Counted from the first letter of the stretch, positions 1-9,004 are shown. The stretch is 64,000 nt of DNA from VXNE01 sp965203615 (GCA_965203615.1 OZ241900.1:1178001-1242000); one strand, 5' to 3'. Numbers and translations: made by a program. Notes: generated by a model not told the origin, from the sequence alone.

Positions 1-1085
1 ACAGCTTGGTCGTTGAAGCTCAGCCAGACCGGCTGGTCGATCGCCGCGGGGTCCGCCGCCATGGGTGCTTCCGTGTTCTGCACCGCCACCGCTACCGGCT
101 CTTCGCGGCCGGCAAGACGTACGTGGAAGTGGCTGCGGTCCCCAAGGTACGCCGCTGGACCCATGCGGCCCTGCAACACGTTGCCACGGCCTGAAGGCAC
201 GGCGAGGTGCAGTTCCAGCTTCTCCGGGCGAATCGCGACAACGACTTCGCCGCCAGTCTCAGTGGTCCCGGTATCGCATCCCGTGCGCACCGTTCCGAGC
301 GGGCCAGCATCGACAATCGCGGCGCCGTCTTCGCGGCTCTTCACGCGACCGTGGAACAGGTTCGTGGTGCCGATAAAGCCGGCCACGAAACTGGAATTGG
401 GCCGCTCGTAAAGGCCGACCGGCGAATCCACCTGGAGCACGCGTCCGGCCGCCATGACGGCAATGCGGTCCGAAAGCGTAAGCGCCTCTTCCTGGTCGTG
501 GGTGACGAAGACAAACGTAATGCCCACCGACCTCTGCAAGGCCCTGAGCTCCAGTTGCATCTGTTCGCGAAGGTTCTTGTCGAGCGCGCCGAGGGGCTCG
601 TCGAGCAACAGCACCTTCGGCTGCATGATCAACGCCCGGGCGAGCGCGATGCGTTGGCGCTCCCCCCCGGAGAGTTCCGTTGCGGTGCGGCCCGCGTAGC
701 CCGGCAGCTTGATCAGCTCCAGCATCTCCTCCACCCTGGCGCTCATCTCGGACTTCGACAGTTTCGTGGACTTTCGCAGCCCGAAGGCGATGTTCTTGCC
801 CACATCCAGGTGCGGGAAGATCGCGTAGTTCTGGAACACCATGTTCGTCGGACGGCGGTATGCCGGTATCGCGGACATGGCCTGGCCGTCGATGTCTATC
901 TCGCCAGCGGTGGGCGCTTCGAAGCCCGCGAGCATGCGCAGCAGCGTCGTCTTGCCGCATCCCGAGGGTCCGAGCACCGAGAAGAACTCGCCGCGACGGA
1001 TCTCCAGGTCCACCTGATCCACGGCGGCGACGGCGTCGAAGTGTTTTGAAACGCCCCGGATGGAAATGACAGGCTGCTCGCTCAT
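1..1085 (-). CDS. ABC transporter ATP-binding protein, spermidine/putrescine (PotA) type, C-terminus cut by window edge
   Basis: Reading the minus strand from an ATG at 1085 gives an open frame that runs off the window start (about 361 codons seen). It carries every ABC signature in order: Walker A GPSGCGKTT near residue 40, a Q-loop (VFQNYAIFPHL), the ABC signature LSGGERQRIALARAL, Walker B VLLLDEPLGALD, and the H-loop FVTHDQEEAL. After about residue 235 comes a TOBE-like C-terminal region (AIRPEKLEL). This layout and length are typical of importer ATPases for polyamines, ferric iron or similar solutes (PotA/FbpC/UgpC). The permease and binding-protein genes should lie beyond the window, so the substrate is not determinable here. 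The gene is divergent from the hydrolase at 1191. Confidence 0.93.
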   Translation of the reverse strand, partial: MSEQPVISIRGVSKHFDAVAAVDQVDLEIRRGEFFSVLGPSGCGKTTLLRMLAGFEAPTAGEIDIDGQAMSAIPAYRRPTNMVFQNYAIFPHLDVGKNIAFGLRKSTKLSKSEMSARVEEMLELIKLPGYAGRTATELSGGERQRIALARALIMQPKVLLLDEPLGALDKNLREQMQLELRALQRSVGITFVFVTHDQEEALTLSDRIAVMAAGRVLQVDSPVGLYERPNSSFVAGFIGTTNLFHGRVKSREDGAAIVDAGPLGTVRTGCDTGTTETGGEVVVAIRPEKLELHLAVPSGRGNVLQGRMGPAAYLGDRSHFHVRLAGREEPVAVAVQNTEAPMAADPAAIDQPVWLSFNDQA

Positions 1086-1190
1086 GCAAGAGAATGGTTG
1101 CACAAATCGGGGCTCCGGTCGCGTCGTCCATGTCCGATGATATTCTTCGCCGGTGTCGGCGATTGCCGGCCGTTCCACGGGAAGGGGACC

Positions 1191-2048
1191 ATGGCCGTAG
1201 TCCAACTGGGTGACGTGACCGTTCAGCGCATCGTCGAGCACGAGGTTCCCGTCTATCACCCGTCCGAGTTCTTCGACGAGGCCACCGACGCGGCCGTCGA
1301 GCCCTATCGCGCCCGCCTCACTCCGCATGCACTCTGCCCCAAGACCGGATGCATGGTGATGCCGGTGCAATCCTACCTCGTTCGCACCCGGCACCACTGC
1401 ATCCTCATCGACACCTGCGTCGGATGCCACAAGGGCTACGCCGAGCCGCCCGAGTGGCACCAGCGATCAAACGAAGTCTGGCTCCGCAATCTACAGGCGG
1501 CGGGGGTGGGCCCCGGGGACATCGACTACGTCTTCTGCACCCACCTGCACTCGGACCACTGCGGCTGGAACACGCGCCTGGTCGACGGCCGCTGGGTGCC
1601 GACGTTCCCGAACGCGAAGTACGTCTTCGCGCGCGACGAGTACCTCGCGATGGAGGAGGAATACCATCAGATCTTCATCGACAACGTCGAGCCGATCGCG
1701 GACGCGAAGCAGGCCGTGCTGGTCGACCTCGACTATGCGCTCGACGACGAGATCTGGCTCGAACCCACGGTGGGCCATTCGGTGGGTCACGTGGCCATTC
1801 ACGTGAAGTCACGCCGGCATCGCGCCGCCATGTGCGGAGACCTGATCCACAGTCCGCTGCAACTGGCCCAGCCGGATTGGACCTGCAACTCGGACTACGA
1901 CCTGGCCGCCTCGGCCGCTACGCGCAAGCAGTTCCTCAGGGATCACTGCGACACCGACACCCTGGTGCTGACCGCGCACTTCCCCTCCCCGTCCATGGGC
2001 CACGTCGTCTCGCGGGGCGATGCCTTCGATTTCAACTATCTCTCGTGA
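1191..2048 (+). CDS. Metallo-beta-lactamase-fold hydrolase (AHL-lactonase-like family)
   Basis: A 285-aa protein starting at ATG 1191, preceded by the strong ribosome site GGGAAGGGG. The metal-binding motif HLHSDH lies near residues 117-122. Further downstream are a histidine-rich VGHSVGHVAIHV stretch, an acidic MCGDLIHSP segment and a terminal TAHFPSP histidine. These are the usual zinc ligands of the MBL fold in the N-acyl-homoserine-lactonase/AttM-like branch. The substrate is unknown; lactone or ester hydrolysis is a family-level inference. The stop overlaps the GTG of the next gene (GTGA at 2045-2048), so the two are probably translationally coupled. An upstream in-frame start at 1098 would add 31 residues without family-like sequence and was not used. 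Confidence 0.9.
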   Translation: MAVVQLGDVTVQRIVEHEVPVYHPSEFFDEATDAAVEPYRARLTPHALCPKTGCMVMPVQSYLVRTRHHCILIDTCVGCHKGYAEPPEWHQRSNEVWLRNLQAAGVGPGDIDYVFCTHLHSDHCGWNTRLVDGRWVPTFPNAKYVFARDEYLAMEEEYHQIFIDNVEPIADAKQAVLVDLDYALDDEIWLEPTVGHSVGHVAIHVKSRRHRAAMCGDLIHSPLQLAQPDWTCNSDYDLAASAATRKQFLRDHCDTDTLVLTAHFPSPSMGHVVSRGDAFDFNYLS

Positions 2049-3961
2049 CGGAACACGAGAAGGGCCGCCGGGGACGGGACGAAATCGCTTCCTGGTCCTA
2101 CATGGCCCAGCAGCACTACCGGAACGGCCGCCTGCAGCAGGCGAAGCAGGAGTGTCGGCGCATACTGGAGAAAGAACAGCGGGCGGACGCCGTCCTCATG
2201 CTTGGCATGATCGCCCACGAACAGAAGGACTTCGAGGCGGCCCGCGAATACTACGAGACTTTCCTTGACCTGCAGCCGGAGCACGCGCGCGCGCATTACC
2301 ACCTGGGTCTCGTCCTCAATCAGCTCGGTCGAACGGAACAGGCCCGCGAACATCTGCGCAAGTCGACATCCATCGACGGCGACAATCGCGCGGCGCAAAT
2401 CCAGTTAGGCGATACGTGTACGCGGCTCGGGCACCTGGAGGAGGCCTCCGGGGCCTACGGCCGAGCACTCGCGCTGCAATCCGACGACATCGCCACGACG
2501 ACAAAGCTCGGAAACGTGTACCTCGCGGCACAGCTCTTTGCCGACGCCGCTGCGCTCTACGAGCGAACCCTCGAGGTCCTGCCCAACAACGCCGTGCTGC
2601 ACAGACACCTGGGAGCGGTCCTGCATCGAATGGGGCAGACGCAGAGGGCCATGGACTGCCTCCTCAAGGCCATCGACCTGCGTCCCGACTATGCAAAGGC
2701 CCGCATCGACCTCGCGCTCGTCTATCGACAACTCGAGCGGACGGTGAAGGCCATGCAACAGATCCAGGAAGCCATCCACTACATGCCCGACGATGTCGAC
2801 ACGCACATCAGCCTGGCGCTGACGCTGAGGCAGGAGGGGAGAATGGCTTACGCTGCGAGGCACCTCAGCCAGTTCCTGGCGATCCAACCCGCCTGCGGCG
2901 CCGCCTACTACCACCTGTCGATGATACGGCCACCGCTCGACCTGATTCCCAGGATTCGCAGACTCCTCGACGACCCGACGCTGCCGGAGGACGACGCGAT
3001 ACATTGCCACTTCGCCCTGGGCAATGTCCTCGACACCCACGCGGCGTCTGATCTCGCATTCGATCACTACCGGCAAGCCAATGCGCTCAAGCGCCGATCG
3101 CTCGCTTACGATCCCCGCGACAATACGCGGCGGTTCGAGAAGCTCATCGAGACGTATTCGAAGGACTTCTTCGAACGCAAACGGGGCGTGGGATGCGACT
3201 CCCACCTGCCTGTCTTCATCGTCGGGCTGCCAAGGTCCGGCACTACCCTCGTCGAGCAGATTCTCGCCAGCCACGGCTCGATCCATGGCGCGGGCGAACT
3301 CGAGGCGTTCGCTGGCGTCAACCACGCCATCGCCCACCGGTTCCGATCAGAGAAACCCGCGCCCGAGTGCATGTCCCTCATCGATCAGGAAATCGTGGAT
3401 GAATTCTCCGCCCGGTACCTGGAAGAACTACGGCTGCGGTCCAACACGGCCGCACGCGTCGTCGACAAGCTGCCCGGAAATTTTGTCCGCATCGGGCTGA
3501 TCAAGACGCTCTTTCCCAACGCCTATATCGTGCATTGCACCCGCAACGCGCTCGACACCTGCGTGTCCCTCTACTTCCATTACTTCCAGGCGCTGACCTG
3601 TTCCTTCGACCTTCGGGAACTCGGCCAGTACTACCTCGACTACCGGCGCCTCATGGACCACTGGGAAGCCCTCTTTCCCGACGGAATCTTCGAGGTGCGC
3701 TACGAGGAACTGGTGCGCGACCCCGAGGGCGTCAGCAGGGATCTGGTCGACTATCTCGACCTTCCGTGGGATGCGAGGTGTCTCGAGTTCTACAAGAACA
3801 CCCGGGCCATCATGAGTCCAAGCAACATCCAGGTCAGGCACCCGGTGTACAAGGTCTCCGTCGACCGCTGGAAACGCTACGAGAAGCACCTTGGGCCGCT
3901 GATCGAAGTCCTCGGGACGCCGCAAGACGACCCCGACACGCGGGGAGCGCGAAGAAGCTGA
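2045..3961 (+). CDS. TPR-repeat sulfotransferase family protein
   Basis: A 638-aa protein. The start chosen is the GTG at 2045 that overlaps the previous stop by 4 bp; an ATG at 2102 is the alternative. Residues about 20-290 are back-to-back tetratricopeptide repeats with the usual W-LG-Y-A-P spacing. The C-terminal half is a Sulfotransfer_3-type domain with the 5'-phosphosulfate loop FIVGLPRSGTTLVEQIL near residue 390 and a later HCTRNALDTC segment matching the 3'-phosphate site. It should transfer sulfate from PAPS to an unknown acceptor, with the TPR arm probably binding that partner. A second protein of the same architecture is encoded at 23621-25639. Confidence 0.92.
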   Translation: MTEHEKGRRGRDEIASWSYMAQQHYRNGRLQQAKQECRRILEKEQRADAVLMLGMIAHEQKDFEAAREYYETFLDLQPEHARAHYHLGLVLNQLGRTEQAREHLRKSTSIDGDNRAAQIQLGDTCTRLGHLEEASGAYGRALALQSDDIATTTKLGNVYLAAQLFADAAALYERTLEVLPNNAVLHRHLGAVLHRMGQTQRAMDCLLKAIDLRPDYAKARIDLALVYRQLERTVKAMQQIQEAIHYMPDDVDTHISLALTLRQEGRMAYAARHLSQFLAIQPACGAAYYHLSMIRPPLDLIPRIRRLLDDPTLPEDDAIHCHFALGNVLDTHAASDLAFDHYRQANALKRRSLAYDPRDNTRRFEKLIETYSKDFFERKRGVGCDSHLPVFIVGLPRSGTTLVEQILASHGSIHGAGELEAFAGVNHAIAHRFRSEKPAPECMSLIDQEIVDEFSARYLEELRLRSNTAARVVDKLPGNFVRIGLIKTLFPNAYIVHCTRNALDTCVSLYFHYFQALTCSFDLRELGQYYLDYRRLMDHWEALFPDGIFEVRYEELVRDPEGVSRDLVDYLDLPWDARCLEFYKNTRAIMSPSNIQVRHPVYKVSVDRWKRYEKHLGPLIEVLGTPQDDPDTRGARRS

Positions 3962-3967
3962 CGATAA

Positions 3968-4555
3968 TCAGGCGCCGCTCGGTCTCTCCCCGCCGGGCGG
4001 ATACTTCAGCGGCCCCGGCGGAATGTAGTCGAAGATGAAGGTGATGCGTTCTTCGGCGCCTCGGTTGGCGACGCTGTGCTGTTTCTGGTTGTTGACCTCG
4101 TAGGCCTGCCCTTCTTCCAGTTGATAGGGACGGCCGTCGATCGTGAACCAGACGCGGCGATTCGTCGTGATCGGCACGTGGATGCGATGACCGCAACGGA
4201 ACGACGGATGCACGTCCGCATGCGTCCTGATCCTGCCGCCGGGAAGCAGTTTGGCCGCCATGGCGCGGATGACCTCGCCGCCCTGGGGATAGTGCCTGCC
4301 GATGATCTCCTGCATGAGGGGCACGGCGGTATCCGACAGGCGTTCCCAGCCCGGGCACTTCTGCACGGCGCTGTTTGGCCAGTTCGAACCGTCCGTGAAG
4401 ACCATCACGATGGAATGGGTCTGGTCGTGGTGGTGATAGGTCCGCTGGCGATACTCGGACTCGAGCCAGGCGGCTTCTTCCTGGGCGAGGACGGCCTCGC
4501 GCAGGGGTGTCGAATCGACTTCCCCGAGTTCGCGAAGCGGTACGCCGATATCCAT
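3968..4555 (-). CDS. Aspartyl/asparaginyl beta-hydroxylase family dioxygenase
   Basis: A 195-aa protein, ATG at 4555, ending 6 bp from the stop of the convergent sulfotransferase. It matches the compact bacterial Asp_Arg_Hydrox type. The motif HADVHPSFRCGHRIHVPI contains the first iron-binding histidine and the 2-oxoglutarate-contacting histidine/arginine region, and NNQKQHSVANRG supplies the distal histidine. GRPYQLEEGQAYEVNN is the usual beta-strand signature. The enzyme would hydroxylate an aspartyl, asparaginyl or free amino-acid-like substrate using Fe(II) and 2-oxoglutarate. The substrate is unknown. Facing a TPR-sulfotransferase, it may share a modification pathway, but this is only suggested by position. 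Confidence 0.88.
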   Translation of the reverse strand: MDIGVPLRELGEVDSTPLREAVLAQEEAAWLESEYRQRTYHHHDQTHSIVMVFTDGSNWPNSAVQKCPGWERLSDTAVPLMQEIIGRHYPQGGEVIRAMAAKLLPGGRIRTHADVHPSFRCGHRIHVPITTNRRVWFTIDGRPYQLEEGQAYEVNNQKQHSVANRGAEERITFIFDYIPPGPLKYPPGGERPSGA

Positions 4556-4681
4556 GTCATTGGGGCAACGTGGGAGATTGCTGAGACTCTATCCAACGGC
4601 AATTCGATTGTCATCACGATCGGCACCATGGTTCCCGGTCCGCCAATCGGGCCTGAATGCCGTCTTCGACCCGCGTCGTGC

Positions 4682-4709
4682 TTGACTTCCCACGGTCACC
4701 GGATAGTGT
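4682..4709 (+). promoter_or_regulatory. Candidate sigma70 promoter for the MbcA-type antitoxin operon
   Basis: TTGACT at 4682-4687 and TAGTGT at 4704-4709 are separated by 16 bp and sit 41 bp upstream of the antitoxin ATG at 4750. GAGGA at about 4736-4740 provides a ribosome site. The match is by eye only. Confidence 0.4.
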
Positions 4710-4749
4710 AAGTGCGATCCGGTAGTTTGGCCGGCCGAGGAATCCCGCA

Positions 4750-5010
4750 ATGTCGCAGTCAGAACACCAGTCCGGCATGATGCATTTCGTGACCAACTTC
4801 AAGTCTCCCCTGGAAGAGCAACGGCTCCACCCCGTGTACGATGCGGCGCTAAGGCTCTGGCATGACCACGAAGCCGCCGAGTGGTTTCTCGATCAACCAC
4901 ACCCTCTTCTTTCAGGCAAGACACCCCGTGAGGTCGCGTTGGAGTCTGCGGACGGCTCGGCACTCGTTGTTCAGATGATCGGACAGGCGGAGGCGGGCGT
5001 CGCCATCTAA
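4750..5010 (+). CDS. MbcA/ParS/Xre-type antitoxin (toxin-binding domain only)
   Basis: An 86-aa protein with ATG at 4750. The C-terminal half (FLDQPHPLLSGKTPREVA, then VVQMIGQAEAGV) is the toxin-binding domain formerly called DUF2384, which neutralises RES-domain NAD+-degrading toxins. Typical family members are 120-160 aa with an N-terminal Xre-like helix-turn-helix. Here that part is essentially missing, so DNA-binding autoregulation may be lost or done by another protein. The stop TAA is followed two bases later by an ATG at 5013 and then the RES toxin reading frame, the normal antitoxin-toxin order. Confidence 0.85.
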   Translation: MSQSEHQSGMMHFVTNFKSPLEEQRLHPVYDAALRLWHDHEAAEWFLDQPHPLLSGKTPREVALESADGSALVVQMIGQAEAGVAI

Positions 5011-5012
5011 CC

Positions 5013-5491
5013 ATGCTCAAGTCCACTCGATTACGGCATACCGGATTGGCGACCCTACCGGCCGATTCCCTGTCTACGATGGAAGCGGAGCCGCGATCTT
5101 TCCCGGACGTTGGAACGACTCCGGACAGCCCCTAATCTACGCTTCGGAGCACTATTCGACGGCGTTGATAGAGAAACTCGTCTACACGCTACGCTTGCCG
5201 CCCAACCAGCACTTTGTCCAAATCGATATACCCGAGTCGGTTTCGAGCCGTGAGTGGACTGTCGACGATCTGCCACTCGGCTGGGATGGTGACGACCCGA
5301 CAATTGCTCGCGCCCTCGGCTCGAACTGGCTCCGTAGTAGTAGTTCTGCCGTCATGGTCGTACCGAGTTCCGTAGCGCCGCTTGAACGCAACGTGCTGAT
5401 CAATCCGGACCACCCGGACGCATCTCGTATTGCGGTCAGCCCCGAAACGCCGGTCCCATGGGACCGGCGACTCTTTCGGCCGTCAGGATGA
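5013..5491 (+). pseudogene. RES-domain toxin with the start codon out of frame (apparent 1-nt frameshift)
   Basis: The frame read from about 5027 to 5491 encodes an almost complete RES toxin: AYRIGDPTGRFPVYDG, then AAIFPGRWNDSGQPLIYASE, then ALIEKLVYTLRLP. It includes the conserved arginines, tyrosine and glutamate of the active site. RES toxins degrade NAD+. The natural start should be the ATG at 5013, two bases after the antitoxin stop, but this ATG is in another frame and yields only about 40 codons. The RES frame has a TGA at 4976 and no ATG, GTG or TTG between there and the catalytic arginine; the first TTG (5165) would remove it. One missing base within about 5016-5035 explains this (restored start MLKSTR-ITAYRIG). 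Alternatives are an ATT start at 5030 or an assembly error. Confidence 0.8.
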
Positions 5492-5520
5492 ACACCGAAA
5501 AAGAACACACGTGACTTGAA

Positions 5521-7941
5521 ATGAAACAACATGCCCGCGTCGTCGTGATCGGCGGCGGCATCGTCGGCACGTCCGTGCTCTATCACCTCACGAAGCTGGG
5601 CTGGTCCGACGTCGTCCTCGTCGAGAGAAAGCAACTGACCGCCGGTTCCACCTGGCATGCTGCCGGCGGGTTCCATGCGATGAACACCGACCCCAACGTC
5701 GCGAGACTGCAGGCGTACGGGATCTCCGTCTACAGGGAAGTCGAGGAGATCAGCGGGCAGGACACCGGCATGCACGTGACCGGCGGCGTGCAGGTCGCAG
5801 CGACGAAGGAGCGTTGGGAAGTCATCCGCTACGAACACGCGCGCCACCGCGTTCTCGGGATCGAAAGCGAACTCCTCACCCCCGAGGACATCCGGAAGCT
5901 GTGCCCGATCATGGATACACGGAGCGTGATCGGCGGACTGTTCGACGGCAACGAAGGCCACATCGACCCCTATGGCTCGACACAGGCGATGGCCATCGCA
6001 GCGCGCAAGGCAGGTGCTGCAATCTATCTCAACACCAAGGTCGAGGACCTGGTCCAGGGTCCCGACGCGACCTGGACGGTGGTCACCGACCAGGGGAATA
6101 TCCGGTGCGAGCACGTGATCAACGCGGCTGGCCTCTGGGCGCGCGAAGTGGGAGCGATGGCTGGCGTCCACGTGCCCATCATGCCGATGGAGCATCACTA
6201 CATCCTGACAGAACCGATCCGGGAACTCGCGGAATTCGACGGCGAACTGCCGCTGGTACTCGACCTCGACGGCGAGATGTACCTGCGCCAGGAGCAGCAA
6301 GGCGTGCTCCTTGGCGTCTACGAAAAGGACTCGACGCCGTGGTCCGTGGACGGAACCCCGTGGGACTTCGGCGAAACCGACCTGCTCGTGCCCCGGCTGG
6401 ACGATCTGGAAACCGCCCTGCTGAAAGGCTTCGAGCGATTCCCTCCCGTGGCCGAGGCCGGAATCCGACGCATCGTCAACGGTCCCTTCACGTTCGCGCC
6501 GGACGGCAATCCCCTCGTCGGACCCGTGCGCGGCGTGCCCAACTACTGGTCCTGCTGCGGCGTCATGGCCGGATTCAGCCAGGGCAGCGGAGTCGCGCTG
6601 GCATTGTCGCAGTGGATGATCAACGGCGAACCCGAAGGCGACATCTTCGCCATGGACGTCAACCGCTTCGGCCCGTTCGCCACCGCGGCGTACTCCAAAG
6701 AAAAGGCCAGGGAGTTCTACGAGAACCGGTTCACGATCCTGTGTCCCAACGAAGAGTGGCCCGCCGCGCGGCCGAGCAAGGTGTCGGCGCTGCACGATCG
6801 CCTCGCACGGTCCAACGCCGTGTTCGGCGAGTCCTACGGGCTGGAAGTTCCGCTATGGTTCGCACCGCCCGGCACCGACCCCGTGGAGACACCGAGTTTC
6901 CGGCGCTCGAACGCGCACGGCCCCGTGGGCGAGGAATGTGTGGCCGTCCGGGAAGGCGTCGGCATCCTGGACGGGGCCTCGTTCGCCAGGTACGAGGTTT
7001 CCGGTCCGGATGCGGTGGAATACATGGATCACCTGTTCGCGAGCCGACTGCCCCGCATCGGCCGAATCCGCATGGGTCCGATGCTCCTGCCTTCCGGGCA
7101 CATGAAGGGCGACCTGACGATCATGCGGCTGGCGGCCGACCGGTTCATGATCGTCGGCTCCGGCTACCTGCAGGAATTCCACATGCTCTGGTTCGAGCAG
7201 CATGTGGGCGACCGGCACGTTCGGATCGTCAATCGCTCTGAAGATCTGACCACCATCGCCATCGCCGGACCGCGCTCGAGGGAACTGATGCGGGCGGTGG
7301 CGTCGGGCAACGTGGAACGGGAGGACATGGGCTTCATGACCGTGCGCCGGATGGATGTCGGCATCGCCCCCTGCCTGGTCGCCCGGCTTTCCTTCACCGG
7401 GGAACTCGGTTTCGAAATCTACGTGCCGCCCGCCTATGCCGGTGGCGTCTACGACCTCCTTATGGACGAAGGCGCGAAGTTCGGAATCAGGCCCTTCGGC
7501 ACCCGAGCACTGGTCTCGCTCGGCATGGAGAAGAGCTTCGGAATCTGGTCGAGAGAGTTCACGCCTGACTACACGCCCGCGATGTGCGGAATGGACCGAT
7601 GGGTGGCCTACGACAAGCCGGACTTCATCGGTCGCGAGGCTGCGCTGGCCGACCGCGAGGCCGAGCACCCACACAAGCTGGTCGCGCTCGAGATCGACTC
7701 CATCGACGCCGATGCGTGGGGTTATGAGCCCGTCTTTCACAAGGACGACTACGCAGGATTCGTGACTTCGGGCGCCTATGGCCACACGGTGGAGAAAAGC
7801 CTTGCGCTGGCATATCTCAAGACACCGTTCCTCGAACGCGCGGACGAGGAATTCTCGGCGCATGTCGTGGATCAGCGGAGACCCGCACGAATTCTCCCGG
7901 AACCACCGTACGACCCGAAGGCGGCGAAAATGCGAAGCTGA
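5521..7941 (+). CDS. Dimethylglycine/sarcosine dehydrogenase-like FAD and folate-domain enzyme
   Basis: An 806-aa protein with ATG at 5521. The N-terminus has the dinucleotide fold VVIGGGIVGTSVLYHL (glycines 11-16) and the DAO motif LTAGSTWHAAGGFH, with histidine at the site used for covalent FAD in dimethylglycine and sarcosine dehydrogenases. From about residue 430 onward it carries GCV_T (aminomethyltransferase/folate-binding) and a C-terminal barrel (SFTGELGFEIYVP; GTRALVSLGMEKSFG). The full two-part architecture and length match the DMGDH/SARDH family, which oxidatively demethylate N-methyl glycines and pass the methyl group to tetrahydrofolate. Which methylated amine is used cannot be read from the sequence. 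It lies in a methylamine-rich neighbourhood (see 10250 and 22708). Confidence 0.9.
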   Translation: MKQHARVVVIGGGIVGTSVLYHLTKLGWSDVVLVERKQLTAGSTWHAAGGFHAMNTDPNVARLQAYGISVYREVEEISGQDTGMHVTGGVQVAATKERWEVIRYEHARHRVLGIESELLTPEDIRKLCPIMDTRSVIGGLFDGNEGHIDPYGSTQAMAIAARKAGAAIYLNTKVEDLVQGPDATWTVVTDQGNIRCEHVINAAGLWAREVGAMAGVHVPIMPMEHHYILTEPIRELAEFDGELPLVLDLDGEMYLRQEQQGVLLGVYEKDSTPWSVDGTPWDFGETDLLVPRLDDLETALLKGFERFPPVAEAGIRRIVNGPFTFAPDGNPLVGPVRGVPNYWSCCGVMAGFSQGSGVALALSQWMINGEPEGDIFAMDVNRFGPFATAAYSKEKAREFYENRFTILCPNEEWPAARPSKVSALHDRLARSNAVFGESYGLEVPLWFAPPGTDPVETPSFRRSNAHGPVGEECVAVREGVGILDGASFARYEVSGPDAVEYMDHLFASRLPRIGRIRMGPMLLPSGHMKGDLTIMRLAADRFMIVGSGYLQEFHMLWFEQHVGDRHVRIVNRSEDLTTIAIAGPRSRELMRAVASGNVEREDMGFMTVRRMDVGIAPCLVARLSFTGELGFEIYVPPAYAGGVYDLLMDEGAKFGIRPFGTRALVSLGMEKSFGIWSREFTPDYTPAMCGMDRWVAYDKPDFIGREAALADREAEHPHKLVALEIDSIDADAWGYEPVFHKDDYAGFVTSGAYGHTVEKSLALAYLKTPFLERADEEFSAHVVDQRRPARILPEPPYDPKAAKMRS

Positions 7942-7955
7942 CGGAGGACAAGACG

Positions 7956-8624
7956 ATGGCCCTCACCAACCGGGCGGCAAGGGCGGCATTGGCCCTCGCT
8001 GCAGCTACAGCACCGGGCACGAGCGAACAGCCAGGTGTCGCGTCCTCGCCCAACGGGCCGGTAGTCCGGGTCCTGTTCCAGACGACCCTCGGTGACATCG
8101 AGATCGCCGTCTATCCCTACCGCGCGCCCATCTCGGCCGGCAACTTCCTCACCTAAGTGGACGGGGGACACTACGACGGGGCCAAAATCTATCGCTCCGC
8201 ACGCAAATCGGGGCCGGGGACGATAGGCGTCGTGCAGGGCGGGCTGTTAACCGCGGCCATGTCCGGTCACAGCCCTTACCTGGATGGCCCAAGCGCTCCG
8301 TTTCCTCCGGTCAGCCACGAGACCACCGAGACCACCGGCATTTCCAATCAACGCGGCACCATCGCACTGGCGCGCCTGGACCCCGGCACGGCGTCATCAG
8401 AGTTCTTTTTCAACCTAAGCGACAACCCGGAACTGGACACCGGCGCTAGCGTTCCCGGTCGGGACGGATTTGGATACGCCACGTTCGGGCGGGTCGTCCG
8501 CGGGATCAACGTCCTTGACGCCATACAGGATCTGCCCACCGATGCCGAAACCAGCATCGTGCAGGTGCGGGGGCAGATCCTCCGCGGTCCGATAAAGATC
8601 CGTCGCGCCTACCGGGCCCGATGA
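7956..8624 (+). pseudogene. Cyclophilin-type peptidyl-prolyl isomerase interrupted by a premature TAA
   Basis: Two open segments in the same frame, 7956-8156 and 8157-8624, together encode one cyclophilin. The first ends ...APISAGNFLT and the second continues directly VDGGHYDGAKIYR. Family members read NFL-x-Y-VDGGHYDG here, so the TAA at 8154-8156 stands where a tyrosine codon (TAC/TAT) is expected. The rest of the fold is intact: GTIALARLDPGTASSEFFFNL and FGYATFGRVVRGINVLD. A short hydrophobic N-terminus suggests an exported protein. It follows the DMGDH-like gene by 14 bp. Readthrough, a sequencing error or genuine inactivation cannot be separated from one sequence. Confidence 0.85.
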
Positions 8625-8722
8625 ATACCCATCGCTCTTGAATGCTAAGCTGAGTCAAATCCGGTCGAATGGACAACCTCACTCGGCGGTCGCGCGTCTA
8701 GTTGCCAGGGGGAATCCAAAAA

Positions 8723-9004
8723 ATGTCCAAGCATCTGGAGCGGGCGAGGACTCTACACGACGCCATACGCAGCATCCTAATGAAGGAATGGGACCCTATC
8801 GGAGTCGGCCACATTCCACGTGCTCAGGATGAATATGACTCATATATCCCCACGATTTACAGGCTCTTGATCCGCAGGGAACCCGCTTACGAGGTGTTTG
8901 ACTATCTCTGGTGGGCTGAGACGGAACACATGGGCTTGTCTGGAAACAGACAACACACCGAAAAGGTGGCAGAACAACTGGTCGGTTTGGCGAGTCCCGA
9001 CTAG
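8723..9004 (+). CDS. Small conserved-type hypothetical protein (93 aa)
   Basis: ATG at 8723 with AGGGGGA about 9 bases upstream. The 93-aa product is mostly helical, with an aromatic-rich core (EWDPIGVGHIP, YIPTIYRLLIRR, VFDYLWWAETEHMGL) and no signal peptide or membrane segment. I recognise the general look of a widespread small soluble family with the WDPIGV and YLWW-ETEHMGL pattern, but can assign no function. It sits between the interrupted cyclophilin and the Fic gene on the same strand, so a link to either is possible but unproven. Confidence 0.7.
   Translation: MSKHLERARTLHDAIRSILMKEWDPIGVGHIPRAQDEYDSYIPTIYRLLIRREPAYEVFDYLWWAETEHMGLSGNRQHTEKVAEQLVGLASPD

Noticed and set aside
259..1131. 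290-aa minus-strand ORF at the window start
   Set aside because: Out-of-frame shadow; the real ABC ATPase is read in another minus frame from 1085 and contains all ABC motifs.
5182..6795. 537-aa minus-strand ORF opposite the DMGDH-like gene
   Set aside because: It is antisense to a complete, motif-rich enzyme and has a composition typical of GC-rich shadow frames.
8154..8156. Stop-codon reassignment or programmed readthrough of TAA
   Set aside because: TAA ends several intact genes here (yejA, antitoxin), and no recoding context is visible; pseudogene or base error is simpler.
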